A stretch of DNA of 43,003 nucleotides from Comamonas suwonensis (GTDB lineage: Bacteria > Pseudomonadota > Gammaproteobacteria > Burkholderiales > Burkholderiaceae_C): assembly GCF_012844455.2 (NCBI RefSeq), contig NZ_JABBCQ020000023.1:1-43003 (forward strand). Direction: 5' to 3'. A model generated the notes under the pieces. That model was not told the DNA's origin. It ran no database searches and saw nothing but the letters and a program-made list of their open reading frames with translations. A program made the translations under genes and the position numbers. The stretch's first letter is position 1. Every line of letters begins with the position of its first letter. Shown one piece after another: positions 1 through 7,890 of this stretch.

Positions 1-141
1 TGTGTAGTCTAGAGATGAGGCGGACAGGGATGATCAGTGCTGGCGAGCATGTGGTTCACAAGTCCCCTTTCTTGACACTTTTTTCCTGTAATTTCGAGTA
101 AATAATTCCTTAGTTGCAAAAAATTACGTTTAGGAGGAAAA

Positions 142-855
142 ATGACCGCTGTCGAATTAGTTGGACTGATCGCGTCAATCGTTTCATTGGTTCTTGCGAT
201 CGGTGCAATTTGGCTATCTGTTGTCTTCTTTAATATGTCCAACGAGGCAGCAAAATCTACGACTGAGGCTGCCAAAGGGATTGATGCAAGCGTGAAGCGT
301 CTAGAGAACTTGTTTGACAAGCTCTATTCAGACACTTTCTCCATGATGAAGGACACAGTTTCAGATATGCGGAAACACATATGGAATGGTGATGAGTCGA
401 AGCAAACTGAAAACAAGGAATCTATTCTTGAAGAGGCAGATAAGAAAGCCGAAGAAAAGGTAGCTGAAGTTAAAGAAGCGATGGACAGGCAGCTTGCAGA
501 AATACTAGCTACTCAAAGAGCATCGGACGGAAACCTAAGTGATGTTAAGAGGGCGATGGAACGCCTCTTGGAGAACGCTATTCAGACATCTCGTCAGATC
601 GATAGCGAAGCGAGAGAGGAAACGCTCAGAGGGCACTTACAAATCGAACTACGTAAAGCGTTGAGGCGTAATAAGGTGGTGACAGCAGCAGAACTTGTAG
701 ATTCACTATCTGAATTTCCTCGCCATAGAGTGTTAGGTGAGTTACAGAAGATGAAGGCACGTGGTCTGGTGGTTTTTGAAGATGATGCCTTGATGCCGGA
801 TTCTGCAATTCGCCTCCCGACTATTCGAGAAAGAACCACGAAGGTTGAGGGCTAA
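142..855 (+). CDS. Membrane-anchored coiled-coil protein, unknown function
   Basis: Not recognised as a named family. The 237-residue product has one hydrophobic segment at about residues 5-31, then a long charged region (about 35-165) rich in Glu, Lys and Ala with heptad-like spacing that should form a coiled coil. The C-terminal 60-70 residues (VVTAAELVDSL, then HRVLGELQKMKARGL, then VVFEDD) read like a winged-helix fold. The ATG at 142 is chosen because AGGAGG (132-137) lies four bases upstream. Base composition is poorer in GC than the core genes further right, consistent with its place inside the integrated element. It could be a membrane-tethered regulator or a part of a defence or maintenance module, but nothing in view shows which. 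Confidence 0.75.
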   Translation: MTAVELVGLIASIVSLVLAIGAIWLSVVFFNMSNEAAKSTTEAAKGIDASVKRLENLFDKLYSDTFSMMKDTVSDMRKHIWNGDESKQTENKESILEEADKKAEEKVAEVKEAMDRQLAEILATQRASDGNLSDVKRAMERLLENAIQTSRQIDSEAREETLRGHLQIELRKALRRNKVVTAAELVDSLSEFPRHRVLGELQKMKARGLVVFEDDALMPDSAIRLPTIRERTTKVEG

Positions 856-1160
856 CAGTTCATGCAGGCTGACAGTGCTTTGTGGCACGGTTTGGTTTTG
901 GCGTGAGTGTCTGTTTTTCGTAGAGCACAACTTTGCGATTGTTTATTGCAGTCGGGTTAGCAGCGGCATCGCGACGTGTGAGAGCCATAGGAGCGCCAGC
1001 CCATTCTGAGCAGAGCAGGTGTTTAGATCACTGCGTTGCTTCTGAAGTGACGACAGACTGTCAACGGTATAGCGGTCTAATGGGCATGCAAAGCGGGTTC
1101 AGAGCGTGCTAAGTGGTTGAAGTGATGGATAAAGGTGGATAAAGCGGTCTCGTTGACGAT
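856..1160. other. Gene-free stretch at the element's end
   Basis: No convincing coding region was seen on either strand. The only structure noted is a direct repeat of TGGATAAAG at 1126-1134 and 1136-1144, ten bases apart and about 20 bases before the tRNA fragment. Closely spaced short repeats beside an attachment site can be binding sites for an integrase or excisionase; this is only a suggestion here. Confidence 0.4.
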
Positions 1161-1206
1161 ACTCATAATCCTTTGGTCGACAGTTCAAGTCTGTCACGCC
1201 CTACCA
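1161..1206 (+). other. 3' fragment of tRNA-Met(CAT)-like gene; probable att site
   Basis: From the anticodon loop CTCATAA onward the sequence matches the 3' half of a tRNA with anticodon CAT. The T-arm is GACAG (1179-1183), TTCAAGT, CTGTC (1191-1195). The 3' acceptor strand ACGCCCT (1196-1202), discriminator A and CCA (1204-1206) follow. Upstream there is no D-arm, no AGGGCGT acceptor partner, and the 5' anticodon stem does not pair. It is therefore a tRNA remnant rather than a functional gene. A CAT anticodon could belong to elongator tRNA-Met or to tRNA-Ile2. Confidence 0.75.
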
Positions 1207-1217
1207 AATATGTATCA

Positions 1218-1249
1218 AGCCTGTCATCTTCTTCGATGACAGGCTTTTT
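1218..1249 (+). terminator. Rho-independent terminator of the original tRNA-Met locus
   Basis: A perfect 11-bp stem, AGCCTGTCATC (1218-1228) with GATGACAGGCT (1235-1245), encloses a 6-base loop and is followed by a T-run. It lies 12 bases after the CCA end of the tRNA fragment, so it probably belonged to the intact tRNA gene before integration. Confidence 0.85.
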
Positions 1250-1305
1250 CTTTGCTCGATTGCGAAAAAATTGCTGATTTGGTCTGAGAGGCGTTTTTTC
1301 ACCGC

Positions 1306-1311
1306 TAGAAT
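1306..1311 (+). promoter_or_regulatory. Candidate -10 box (TAGAAT) of tRNA-Arg
   Basis: TAGAAT ends 11 bases before the mature 5' end of the tRNA, which is a plausible distance for a short-leader tRNA transcript. No good -35 element was seen at 16-18 bases upstream, so this is a weak call. Confidence 0.35.
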
Positions 1312-1322
1312 ACAACCCTGTT

Positions 1323-1399
1323 GCGGCTGTAGCTCAGCTGGATAGAGTACTTGGCTACGAACCAAGGGGTCGTGGGTTCGATTCCTGCCAGCCGCACCA
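1323..1399 (+). tRNA. tRNA-Arg (anticodon ACG)
   Basis: The 77-nt gene folds fully. The acceptor stem GCGGCTG (1323-1329) pairs with CAGCCGC (1389-1395). The anticodon stem CTTGG (1350-1354) pairs with CCAAG (1362-1366) around the loop CTACGAA, which gives ACG at 1357-1359. The T-arm is GTGGG-TTCGATT-CCTGC-like, and a discriminator A is followed by an encoded CCA (1397-1399). The ACG anticodon, with A34 normally deaminated to inosine, reads CGU, CGC and CGA codons. Confidence 0.97.
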
Positions 1400-1409
1400 A
1401 AAACGTCTA

Positions 1410-1441
1410 GCCTCAGAACTGAAAAGTTCTGAGGCTTTTTC
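1410..1441 (+). terminator. Rho-independent terminator after tRNA-Arg
   Basis: A perfect 11-bp stem, GCCTCAGAACT (1410-1420) with AGTTCTGAGGC (1425-1435), has a GAAA tetraloop and is followed by TTTTT. It lies 10 bases after the CCA end. Confidence 0.93.
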
Positions 1442-1469
1442 GTTTCTGATGCTCAGGTGTGTTCTTGCT

Positions 1470-3832
1470 TCAGGCCTTGGGGATATGCAGAGTGAACGTG
1501 CTGCCATCGCCCAGGCTGCTGCTGATCTGCAGGTTGCCGCCGTGGCGCTGTGCCACGGTGCGCGTAAAGGCCAGGCCCAGGCCCACTCCATCCATGCGCT
1601 CATGCTGCCGCAGGCGCTCAAAGGGCTGGCTGAGTGTGGTCAGCGAGGCTTCATCCATGCCGGGGCCGTGATCGCGCACGGCAATGCCCCAGCTCTGTGC
1701 GTCTTCCACAATGCTGCATTCGACAATGGAGCCCTGATCGCTGTCCTGCGGCTTGCCGTATTTGATGGCATTGGTCAGCAGGTTGATGACGGCGCGGTGC
1801 AGCAGGCCGGGGTCGCCGTGGACACTGGCTTCGGTCTCTGGCAGTTCAAACACCAACTGCACGTTTTGCTGCTGGGCTTGTGTCCAGCAGTCAGAAACGG
1901 CTTGATCGGCCAGCAGGCCCAGATCCAGCCGTTCGCTGCGGTAGGTTTGCTCCTGTGCTCTGGCCAAGTGTACAAAATCGTCCGCCAGTTGGAGCGATGA
2001 CTGAGCGTAGCTTTCAATGCGGGAAAACAAAACCTCTTCAGACTCGATGCGCTTGCTGGTGCGCTGCATCTCCAGCAGCGTGATGATGGAGCCGACTGGC
2101 GCGCGTATGTCGTGTGAGATGAATTGCATGGCCTGATCGCGCTGGGCTTGTGCGCTGCGCAGGTCGCTGATATCGACCAGAGTGATCAGCCAGCCGGATG
2201 TGGGTGGTGCCTCGAACACCTGGCTGAGCAGCATGAGATAGCGGCCCTGTGTGTCGCGCCCTTCGCTTTGGCGCGGCAGGGTGGCTTTCTGGAGGGCGTT
2301 GCGGTTGAGCAGTGGTGCGCTGCTGGCGGGCAGGCTGAGCGATAGTCGTGGCTGGTGGCGTTGTGCAAGCCGGCCAGCAGGGTAATCAAATCATCGCCTT
2401 GCTTGAGGCGGGTGCCCAGACTTTCAATGTAGCGGTAGGCGGCGGTGTTCGCCAGCAGCACCATTCCATCGTGGTCACAGACAAAGGTGGCGGATGGTAG
2501 CTGGCGCAGGCTTTCGCTCACAAAGTGGTGCAGGGCACGCAGCTGGCGGGAGGCTTGCTCGACGGCGGCAATGCGCTGGTCGAGTGCATCACCTTTGAGA
2601 GCGCTGGTGCTGATCACCGGCAGGCCTTGACCTTGCAAGTCTTGCAGTTCCAGCGCCAGAAAGCGGGTGGCGGCTCTCAGGCGTAGCCAGCTCCACAGCG
2701 GGTAGGCGAGTGCGAGGCCCAATAGCGCCGCAGCCGGTGCAGTCTGCACATGGCCCCAGCGCGGAGCAAGCCCGGCGATCAGCAGGCTGAGCAGTGCCAG
2801 CAGCGCGCTGGCAATCAAACCACCAGAGGGGCCGCCCCATGCCAGCGCGAGCAGGCCCAGCAGCACGGTCAGGAGATTGAGAGCGCGGTTGAGGGAGGGG
2901 GAGGCCGCTTCCAGATGCGTATCGAGCAAGATGCCGTTGAGCACATGGCCCAGCATTTCTACATTGGAGATCAGGCGTGCATCAAAGCCGATCGGTGCGG
3001 TGAATTTTTCTCCGAGCCCCGTGGCGGTAGCGCCAATCAGCACGTATTTGCCGCGAAACGCTGCGGGGGGAATGTTGCCGCGCAGAACGTCGATATAGGA
3101 ATAGGTGGTGAATGGAGACTGATGGCTTTGCTGCTTGTCTTGCGCTGCGCTGGCAAAGGCGATGAACCGGGGCTGCAGGCGTTGCCATGTCGTTCCGGGC
3201 TTGGCTGGGGGCTGAGTCGTTTCAGTGGGCGGGCAGGGCTGAGTGGTTTCGCCCACGCAGTGCAGGCTCAAAGTCATATGCCACCAGAGCTGGCCGGGTC
3301 GCCCTTCTTGTGCGTAAAAGCGGCGCACTACGCCATCGGCATCCATGGGCATTTGCGTGTGGCCCAAGGCTGCGGCCACGCTGGAAAGGCCCTGTAGCGG
3401 TGGTGTGGCTTCACCTTGCTCGGCGCGGGTGATGGGCAGAACCACTTTGCCGCTTTTTTGCAGCGAGAGTTGCAGCAGCAGGTCATCACCGGGATAGTCC
3501 CAGTCTTCTTCGCTGAAGACGATATCCATTCCAATGGCGCGAGGCTGGCCTTGCTGAATGCGTTCCAGTGCAGCAGAGTGCAGGGCGCGGCGCCAGGGCC
3601 AGCGGCCAATGCTGTCAATGCTGTCGTCATCAATGGCGACAATGACGATATCGGCTGATGCGGGGCGCTGGTGCAGCCAGGCCGAGGTGTCTTGAATGAT
3701 GCCGTTGACGCGCACCAACTGATTGCTGCCGCTGAGCCAGTACGTCAGGCCGAGCAAAAAGGCGCTGAGCAGCAGCCAGCTGAGGCGCAGGTCTTGCAAG
3801 CGGCTTTTGCGTGTGGGGGGGGCTTCAGTCAT
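1470..3832 (-). pseudogene. CHASE2-domain sensor histidine kinase, frameshifted
   Basis: Two minus-strand reading frames encode one sensor kinase. The first (3832 to about 2345, start MTEAPPTRKS) holds an N-terminal membrane segment, a periplasmic CHASE2 domain, a cluster of membrane helices and a PAS-like segment (TFVCDHDGMVLLANTAAYR). The second (about 2345 to 1470) holds the H-box FISHDIRAPVGSI, the N-box LLTNAIKYGKP and the ATP-binding motifs RDHGPGMD and GVGLGLAFTR. The frames fail to join near 2340-2355; one extra base would restore a single frame, so a 1-base deletion or a sequencing error is implied. It would phosphorylate the response regulator at 5749-6462, two genes upstream, with the LysM/FecR gene between them. 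A run of eight C residues in codons 4-6 is a second possible slippage point. Domain calls are strong; whether the gene works is open. Confidence 0.8.
3815..3822. repeat. Eight-base G/C homopolymer in codons 4-6 of the CHASE2 kinase gene
   Basis: The minus strand reads GCC CCC CCC ACA just after the start codon. Homopolymers of this length are prone to slipped-strand changes, and a change here would shift the frame of the whole kinase. Confidence 0.7.
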
Positions 3833-3948
3833 GCCGAGAGTGCGGTGAGGCAGTCATAAAACAATAGCTGGTAGCGATTGTCAAATCACGGTTTAAGGCA
3901 TGAAACCCATGAAGTTCCATTGAAATCATGGGCTGGAAGCTACTGTTT

Positions 3949-5712
3949 TTACTGGCGTGTCAGGCGGGAGCCATCGCCAGAGGTCAGGGTCTGGCCCTCG
4001 GCCGAAGTGACCCAGTTGCCGGTCTGGAACTGGCGTGCTGGCGAGAAATTGCTGCGCAGGCCGTTGCGGTCTTCCACCTGCATCTGCAGGTAGTAAGCGC
4101 CGGCGGGAAGGTCTTGCGTGCCCCATTGGGGTTGAGTTAGCCAGGTGTCGACCACTGGCTTGGCAAAGCTGGGCTCGCTGGCCACGATGATGTGGTAGCG
4201 CTGGCCTTCTTCACCGGCCCAGCGAATGTTGCGGCTGCCTTCACCAGCGCTGCCATCCAGTTGCAGGTCTGGCGATTTGGGGGCTTGAGCCAGTGTCATC
4301 TTCTGAGGAGCGGCGAAGGGGCCGGCATCCCGTTGACCATTGCTGAGCGTGCGAATGCTGGCAGCGCGCCACTGGTAATCGCCCACGGGCAGTTTGGCCA
4401 GGGCATCGGCGGGCAGTGTGCAATCTTTGAGGTCGTTCGCATCAAGCAGAGGTTGTGCGAAGTTGCCAGCGGCATTGGCCACCTGAATGCGATAGGCGGA
4501 GGCCTCCGTCACCTTGGTGCATTGCAGGCCGCGCTGGCCCAGACCGACGGTGGCATCCGGTTCGGGCGATTCGTAGTGCGGAGGTACGGGGTGGGCCTTG
4601 ACGCGCAGAGCCTGCAGGCTGCGAGTGCCGGGAATGCCATTGGTATCAATGGCGCGAATGGCGGCGATGTAGTTGCCGTCTTCTACGCCCGTCAGGCGGG
4701 CAGGCGATTGAGTGAACATGCCGCCGCGCACGATCTGGGTGAATTCTTTGTCTTTGGCCAGTTGCACCTGATAGCGCACCGCTCCGGGCATGGTGGGCAG
4801 TGGCAGGCTGACCCAGTTGGCGTCTTCTGCCAGTGCGGGCCACGCTGCAATATCAGGCGCTGCCAGCATGGCTGAAGGCTTGCTCAACTGGCCGTTGGCG
4901 GATACGGCAAGGCCCTGGCCGGGCTTGAGCAGGACAGAGGGCTGGCCAGCCTGAACGGCGACCGAACCTTCATCCACGGCTGCAGCGGTCTGGCCTGCGG
5001 CATCGGTCAGCACCAGAAACTGGGTGCCGCGCACGCTGGTGGAGGCCGCCAGTGTGCGCACTTCAAAGCGGCGCTCACCATTGATCTGCTTGGGCACAGA
5101 GGCCTCAACCCTGCCTTCGCGCAGGTCAATGACGGACTGCAAGCTTCCGGCGCGGCCCTTGCGGCGCATCTGGCGCAGCTCTACATCAGACTCTGACTGC
5201 ACGCGCACCAGCGACCCATCAGCCAGCCGCACCGACACAAAGGCGTTGGCCGGAACCTTGAGCGAGTCACCTTCCTGCAGCAACTGGCCTTTTTGCACAG
5301 CTTGCGAAGTGGCACTACCCATATTGGCGGTATCTGCGAGATGGTTCAAAGAGCGTGAGCTGCGTACATCACCCTGCACAAACTCTACCGATGCCGTGGC
5401 TGCGCGCAGCAGATGCGTCGGAATTTCAAGTACCGAGCCGGGGCGCAGCTGAAAGGGGTTATCCACGCGATTGTGGCTTTGCAGGGCGGCCCAGTGTGTG
5501 CGGTCTCCCAGAAAGCGTGCGGCCAGCATTTCCAGTGTGTCGCCAGCCACCACGCGGTGGGCGATAAAGTCGCCGCCGCGTTGCTTGGGTGTGATCTGGG
5601 CGTTGACTGCTTGGGTCCCCATCAGCCCTGCCAATGCCACCCAGAGCGCGCCTGAGCCAAGGCCATATAGCGAGGCATGGGTTGCAAAGCGGGGCAGAGT
5701 GCGAATAGGCAT
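3949..5712 (-). CDS. Exported LysM/FecR-domain protein
   Basis: The 587-residue product begins with a hydrophobic signal-like segment (about residues 15-38, ending VNAQ). A LysM module follows at about 50-97 (HRVVAGDTLEMLAARFLGD, then LRPGSVLEIP), which binds peptidoglycan glycans. A FecR-type domain at about 130-245 carries the conserved RTLAASTSVRGTQF. The remaining C-terminal half has two or three fibronectin-III-like repeats (RYQVQLAKDKEF, YRIQVANAAGNF, RYHIIVASEPSF). FecR-LysM proteins often sit beside CHASE2 sensors. Here the gene is 36 bases downstream of the response regulator and 116 bases upstream of the CHASE2 kinase on the same strand. I infer a periplasmic or wall-associated partner of that sensor; the signal is unknown. 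Confidence 0.88.
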   Translation of the reverse strand: MPIRTLPRFATHASLYGLGSGALWVALAGLMGTQAVNAQITPKQRGGDFIAHRVVAGDTLEMLAARFLGDRTHWAALQSHNRVDNPFQLRPGSVLEIPTHLLRAATASVEFVQGDVRSSRSLNHLADTANMGSATSQAVQKGQLLQEGDSLKVPANAFVSVRLADGSLVRVQSESDVELRQMRRKGRAGSLQSVIDLREGRVEASVPKQINGERRFEVRTLAASTSVRGTQFLVLTDAAGQTAAAVDEGSVAVQAGQPSVLLKPGQGLAVSANGQLSKPSAMLAAPDIAAWPALAEDANWVSLPLPTMPGAVRYQVQLAKDKEFTQIVRGGMFTQSPARLTGVEDGNYIAAIRAIDTNGIPGTRSLQALRVKAHPVPPHYESPEPDATVGLGQRGLQCTKVTEASAYRIQVANAAGNFAQPLLDANDLKDCTLPADALAKLPVGDYQWRAASIRTLSNGQRDAGPFAAPQKMTLAQAPKSPDLQLDGSAGEGSRNIRWAGEEGQRYHIIVASEPSFAKPVVDTWLTQPQWGTQDLPAGAYYLQMQVEDRNGLRSNFSPARQFQTGNWVTSAEGQTLTSGDGSRLTRQ

Positions 5713-5748
5713 GCGGTGAGGGCGAGGTGTGGGGGGTGCTATTAAAAA

Positions 5749-6462
5749 TCAGGCAGCGCTAGGCTCTTCGGCCTCGGCGGTTTCGGGGGCATCCAGGCGG
5801 TAGCCATAGCCGTAAATCGCGGAAATGGCATAGGGCTGGCCAGCACGCAGATTAAGCAGATTGCGCAGGCGCGAGACATGGGTGTCCAGTGAGCGCGATT
5901 GCACCTCGGCGTTATGACCCCAGACCACTTCACGCAAATGATCGCGCGAGAGCAGGCGGCCCCGGTTCTGGAACAGCGTCAGCGCCAGCGTGTATTCGCG
6001 GTGTGTGACTTCTACGGGCTTGCCATCCATCTCAATGCCGTTGGTGGCGGTGAGAAAGCGGTAAGGCCCGAAAGTCAGAACGCTTTGCGCAGCCAGCGGG
6101 TAGGCACGGCGCAGCAAGGAAGAGATGCGCGCGCGCAACTCACCCGCCCGGATGGGCTTGATCATGAAATCATCAGCACCGCTGGCCAGGCCTTCAATAA
6201 TGTCGGCCTCTTCGCTGCGGTGGGTGATGAAGATGATGGGCACATCTTTGCTGATCTGCTCGCGCACCCAGCGCACGACATCGGGGCCTTTGGTGTCAGG
6301 CAGTTCCCAGTCGATCAGCAAGAGATCAAAGCTCTCGCGGCGCAACTCTTGCTGCAGCGCTGCGCCTTTGAGGAAGGTGTGGCAACTGTGGCCTGCTTCT
6401 GTGGCGACTTGGCGCAACATTTCTAATTGCAAAGGATCGTCATCCAGGGCGGCAATGCGCAT
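5749..6462 (-). CDS. OmpR/PhoB-family response regulator
   Basis: The 237-residue protein has a receiver domain with the acidic pocket LDDDP (residues 6-10), the phosphoacceptor D51 in LLLIDWELPD, the conserved Thr in IIFITHR and the Lys in FMIKPI. The C-terminal winged-helix DNA-binding domain is of the OmpR type (SRDHLREVVWGH, SLDTHVSRLRNLL, YGYGYRL). It lies 83 bases downstream of trpS and directly upstream of the FecR protein and CHASE2 kinase genes on the same strand. It is most likely the cognate regulator of that kinase. If the kinase is truly broken, this regulator may be an orphan or be phosphorylated by another kinase. Confidence 0.93.
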   Translation of the reverse strand: MRIAALDDDPLQLEMLRQVATEAGHSCHTFLKGAALQQELRRESFDLLLIDWELPDTKGPDVVRWVREQISKDVPIIFITHRSEEADIIEGLASGADDFMIKPIRAGELRARISSLLRRAYPLAAQSVLTFGPYRFLTATNGIEMDGKPVEVTHREYTLALTLFQNRGRLLSRDHLREVVWGHNAEVQSRSLDTHVSRLRNLLNLRAGQPYAISAIYGYGYRLDAPETAEAEEPSAA

Positions 6463-6545
6463 TTCTCATCCCTTTCGTGCGAAGGATTGAAGCTCCACTG
6501 CCCGGCAATGGGCGCGGGCAGCTCTCTCCAGGATTCGAGGACAGT

Positions 6546-7847
6546 TTACTGCTCTGCGGCTTCTCGCAACTGCTCAAGCGCCTGAACCACTTGTTCGTCA
6601 CGGATGCCGTCAAGTGGCTGCAGGCGAGGCTTGATCGCTTCCAGAGCTGCAGCGCCTTCACGCTGCAACTGGGCAATGCTCTGGCCTGCTTCCTTGGGGG
6701 CGGTAAAGCCCTGGCTTTGCAGCAGCAGCAGGCCATCGGCGGCCACCAGCTTGAAGTAGAACTGGCCATCCGCTTCGCGGTACTGCTTGAACTGGGGCAG
6801 GGCGGCTTTGGTCGTCTTGGCCTTGGCTTTGCTCGTCTGCGCCAGATTGCGAATGCCCACGGCGCTGCGCAGCTGCTGCAGCAAGGGAGTGGCCAGTTTG
6901 CGGGCCTTGATGCCACCGGCTTGCAGAATTTCTTCCAGTTCGGCGGGGTGGGCCATCAGGTATTCATAGCGCTCGCGCATGGGGGCGATCTCGCGGTCGA
7001 TGCGCTCGAACAGAGCCTGCTTGGCATCGCCCCAGGCAATGCCTGCAGCGTATTGCTGGCGCAGGGCCTCGGTTTCTTCGGCGCTGGCAAAGGCCTGATA
7101 GATCTGGAACAAGGCCGAGCCTTCGACTTCCTTGGGCTCGCCGGGCGCGCGCGAGTCTGTGGTGATGCCGTTGATCAGCTTTTTGAGCTGCTCACGCGGG
7201 GCAAACAGCGGAATCGTGTTGTTGTAGCTCTTGCTCATCTTGCGGCCATCAAGGCCGGGCAAGGTGGCAACGCTTTCTTCCACCACGGCTTCGGGCAGGG
7301 AAAAGTATTCGCCGCCGTAGATGTGATTGAAGCTGGAAGCCATGTCGCGCGCCATCTCCAGATGCTGGACCTGATCGCGACCTACGGGCACTTTGTTGGC
7401 GTTGAAGACCAAGATGTCTGCGCCCATCAGCACGGGGTACATGAAGAGGCCTGCGGTCACGCCGTCATCAGGCTCGGTGCCCGCAGCGTTGTTTTTGTCT
7501 ACGGATGCTTTGTAGGCATGGGCGCGGTTGAGCAGGCCTTTGCCGGTCACACAGGTCAGGAACCAGGTCAGCTCGGGAATCTCGGGGATGTCCGACTGGC
7601 GGTAGAAGGTGACGTGCTCTGGGTCCAGACCGGCGGCCAGCCAGCTGGCGGCAATCTCGATGGTGGAGCGCTGCACGCGCTCGGGGTCCTGGCACTTGAT
7701 GAGGGCGTGGTAGTCGGCCAGAAAGTAGAAGTTCTCTACGTTCTTGTTCCGGCTGGCCTCGATGGCGGGGCGCATCATGCCTGCGTAGTTGCCCAGGTGG
7801 GGCGTGCCGCTGGGGGTGATGCCGGTCAGGAAACGGGTAGTGCTCAT
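6546..7847 (-). CDS. trpS: Tryptophan--tRNA ligase with C-terminal extension
   Basis: Charges tRNA-Trp with tryptophan in the cytoplasm. The class I signature PSGTPHLGN lies near the N-terminus and KMSKS is present (GRKMSKSYNNT). The start at 7847 (MSTTRFL) is preferred over an in-frame TTG five codons earlier, because the family begins here. At about 433 residues the protein is roughly 100 longer than a standard bacterial TrpS. The extra C-terminal part contains FYFKLVAADGLLLLQSQGF, which resembles the small DUF1508/YegP fold. The gene is 43 bases downstream of a peptidase M50 gene, a pairing usual in Burkholderiales. Function is certain; the role of the added domain is unknown. Confidence 0.97.
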   Translation of the reverse strand: MSTTRFLTGITPSGTPHLGNYAGMMRPAIEASRNKNVENFYFLADYHALIKCQDPERVQRSTIEIAASWLAAGLDPEHVTFYRQSDIPEIPELTWFLTCVTGKGLLNRAHAYKASVDKNNAAGTEPDDGVTAGLFMYPVLMGADILVFNANKVPVGRDQVQHLEMARDMASSFNHIYGGEYFSLPEAVVEESVATLPGLDGRKMSKSYNNTIPLFAPREQLKKLINGITTDSRAPGEPKEVEGSALFQIYQAFASAEETEALRQQYAAGIAWGDAKQALFERIDREIAPMRERYEYLMAHPAELEEILQAGGIKARKLATPLLQQLRSAVGIRNLAQTSKAKAKTTKAALPQFKQYREADGQFYFKLVAADGLLLLQSQGFTAPKEAGQSIAQLQREGAAALEAIKPRLQPLDGIRDEQVVQALEQLREAAEQ

Positions 7848-7890
7848 AGGAATCAACAGCAAAAATCGATAGCAGTCTGCCGCGCCTGTG

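Larger units (their letters stand above)
1..1206. mobile_element. Right end of a tRNA-integrated genetic element (partial)
   Basis: The sequence left of 1206 differs from the rest: it is visibly AT-richer, holds one unrecognised gene, and ends in a 3' tRNA fragment with no matching 5' half. That fragment (1161-1206) is followed by a perfect terminator and an intact tRNA-Arg, as expected of an original tRNA locus. Site-specific integrases commonly insert into the 3' half of a tRNA gene, rebuilding a whole tRNA at one end and leaving a 3' copy at the other. I infer that this is the displaced copy and that the integrase and the complete tRNA lie beyond the left edge. No integrase is visible here. 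Confidence 0.55.

Noticed and set aside
9..320. Minus-strand gene at the left edge
   Set aside because: It overlaps the start of the well-supported plus-strand gene at 142, has no ribosome site, and its product shows no domain.
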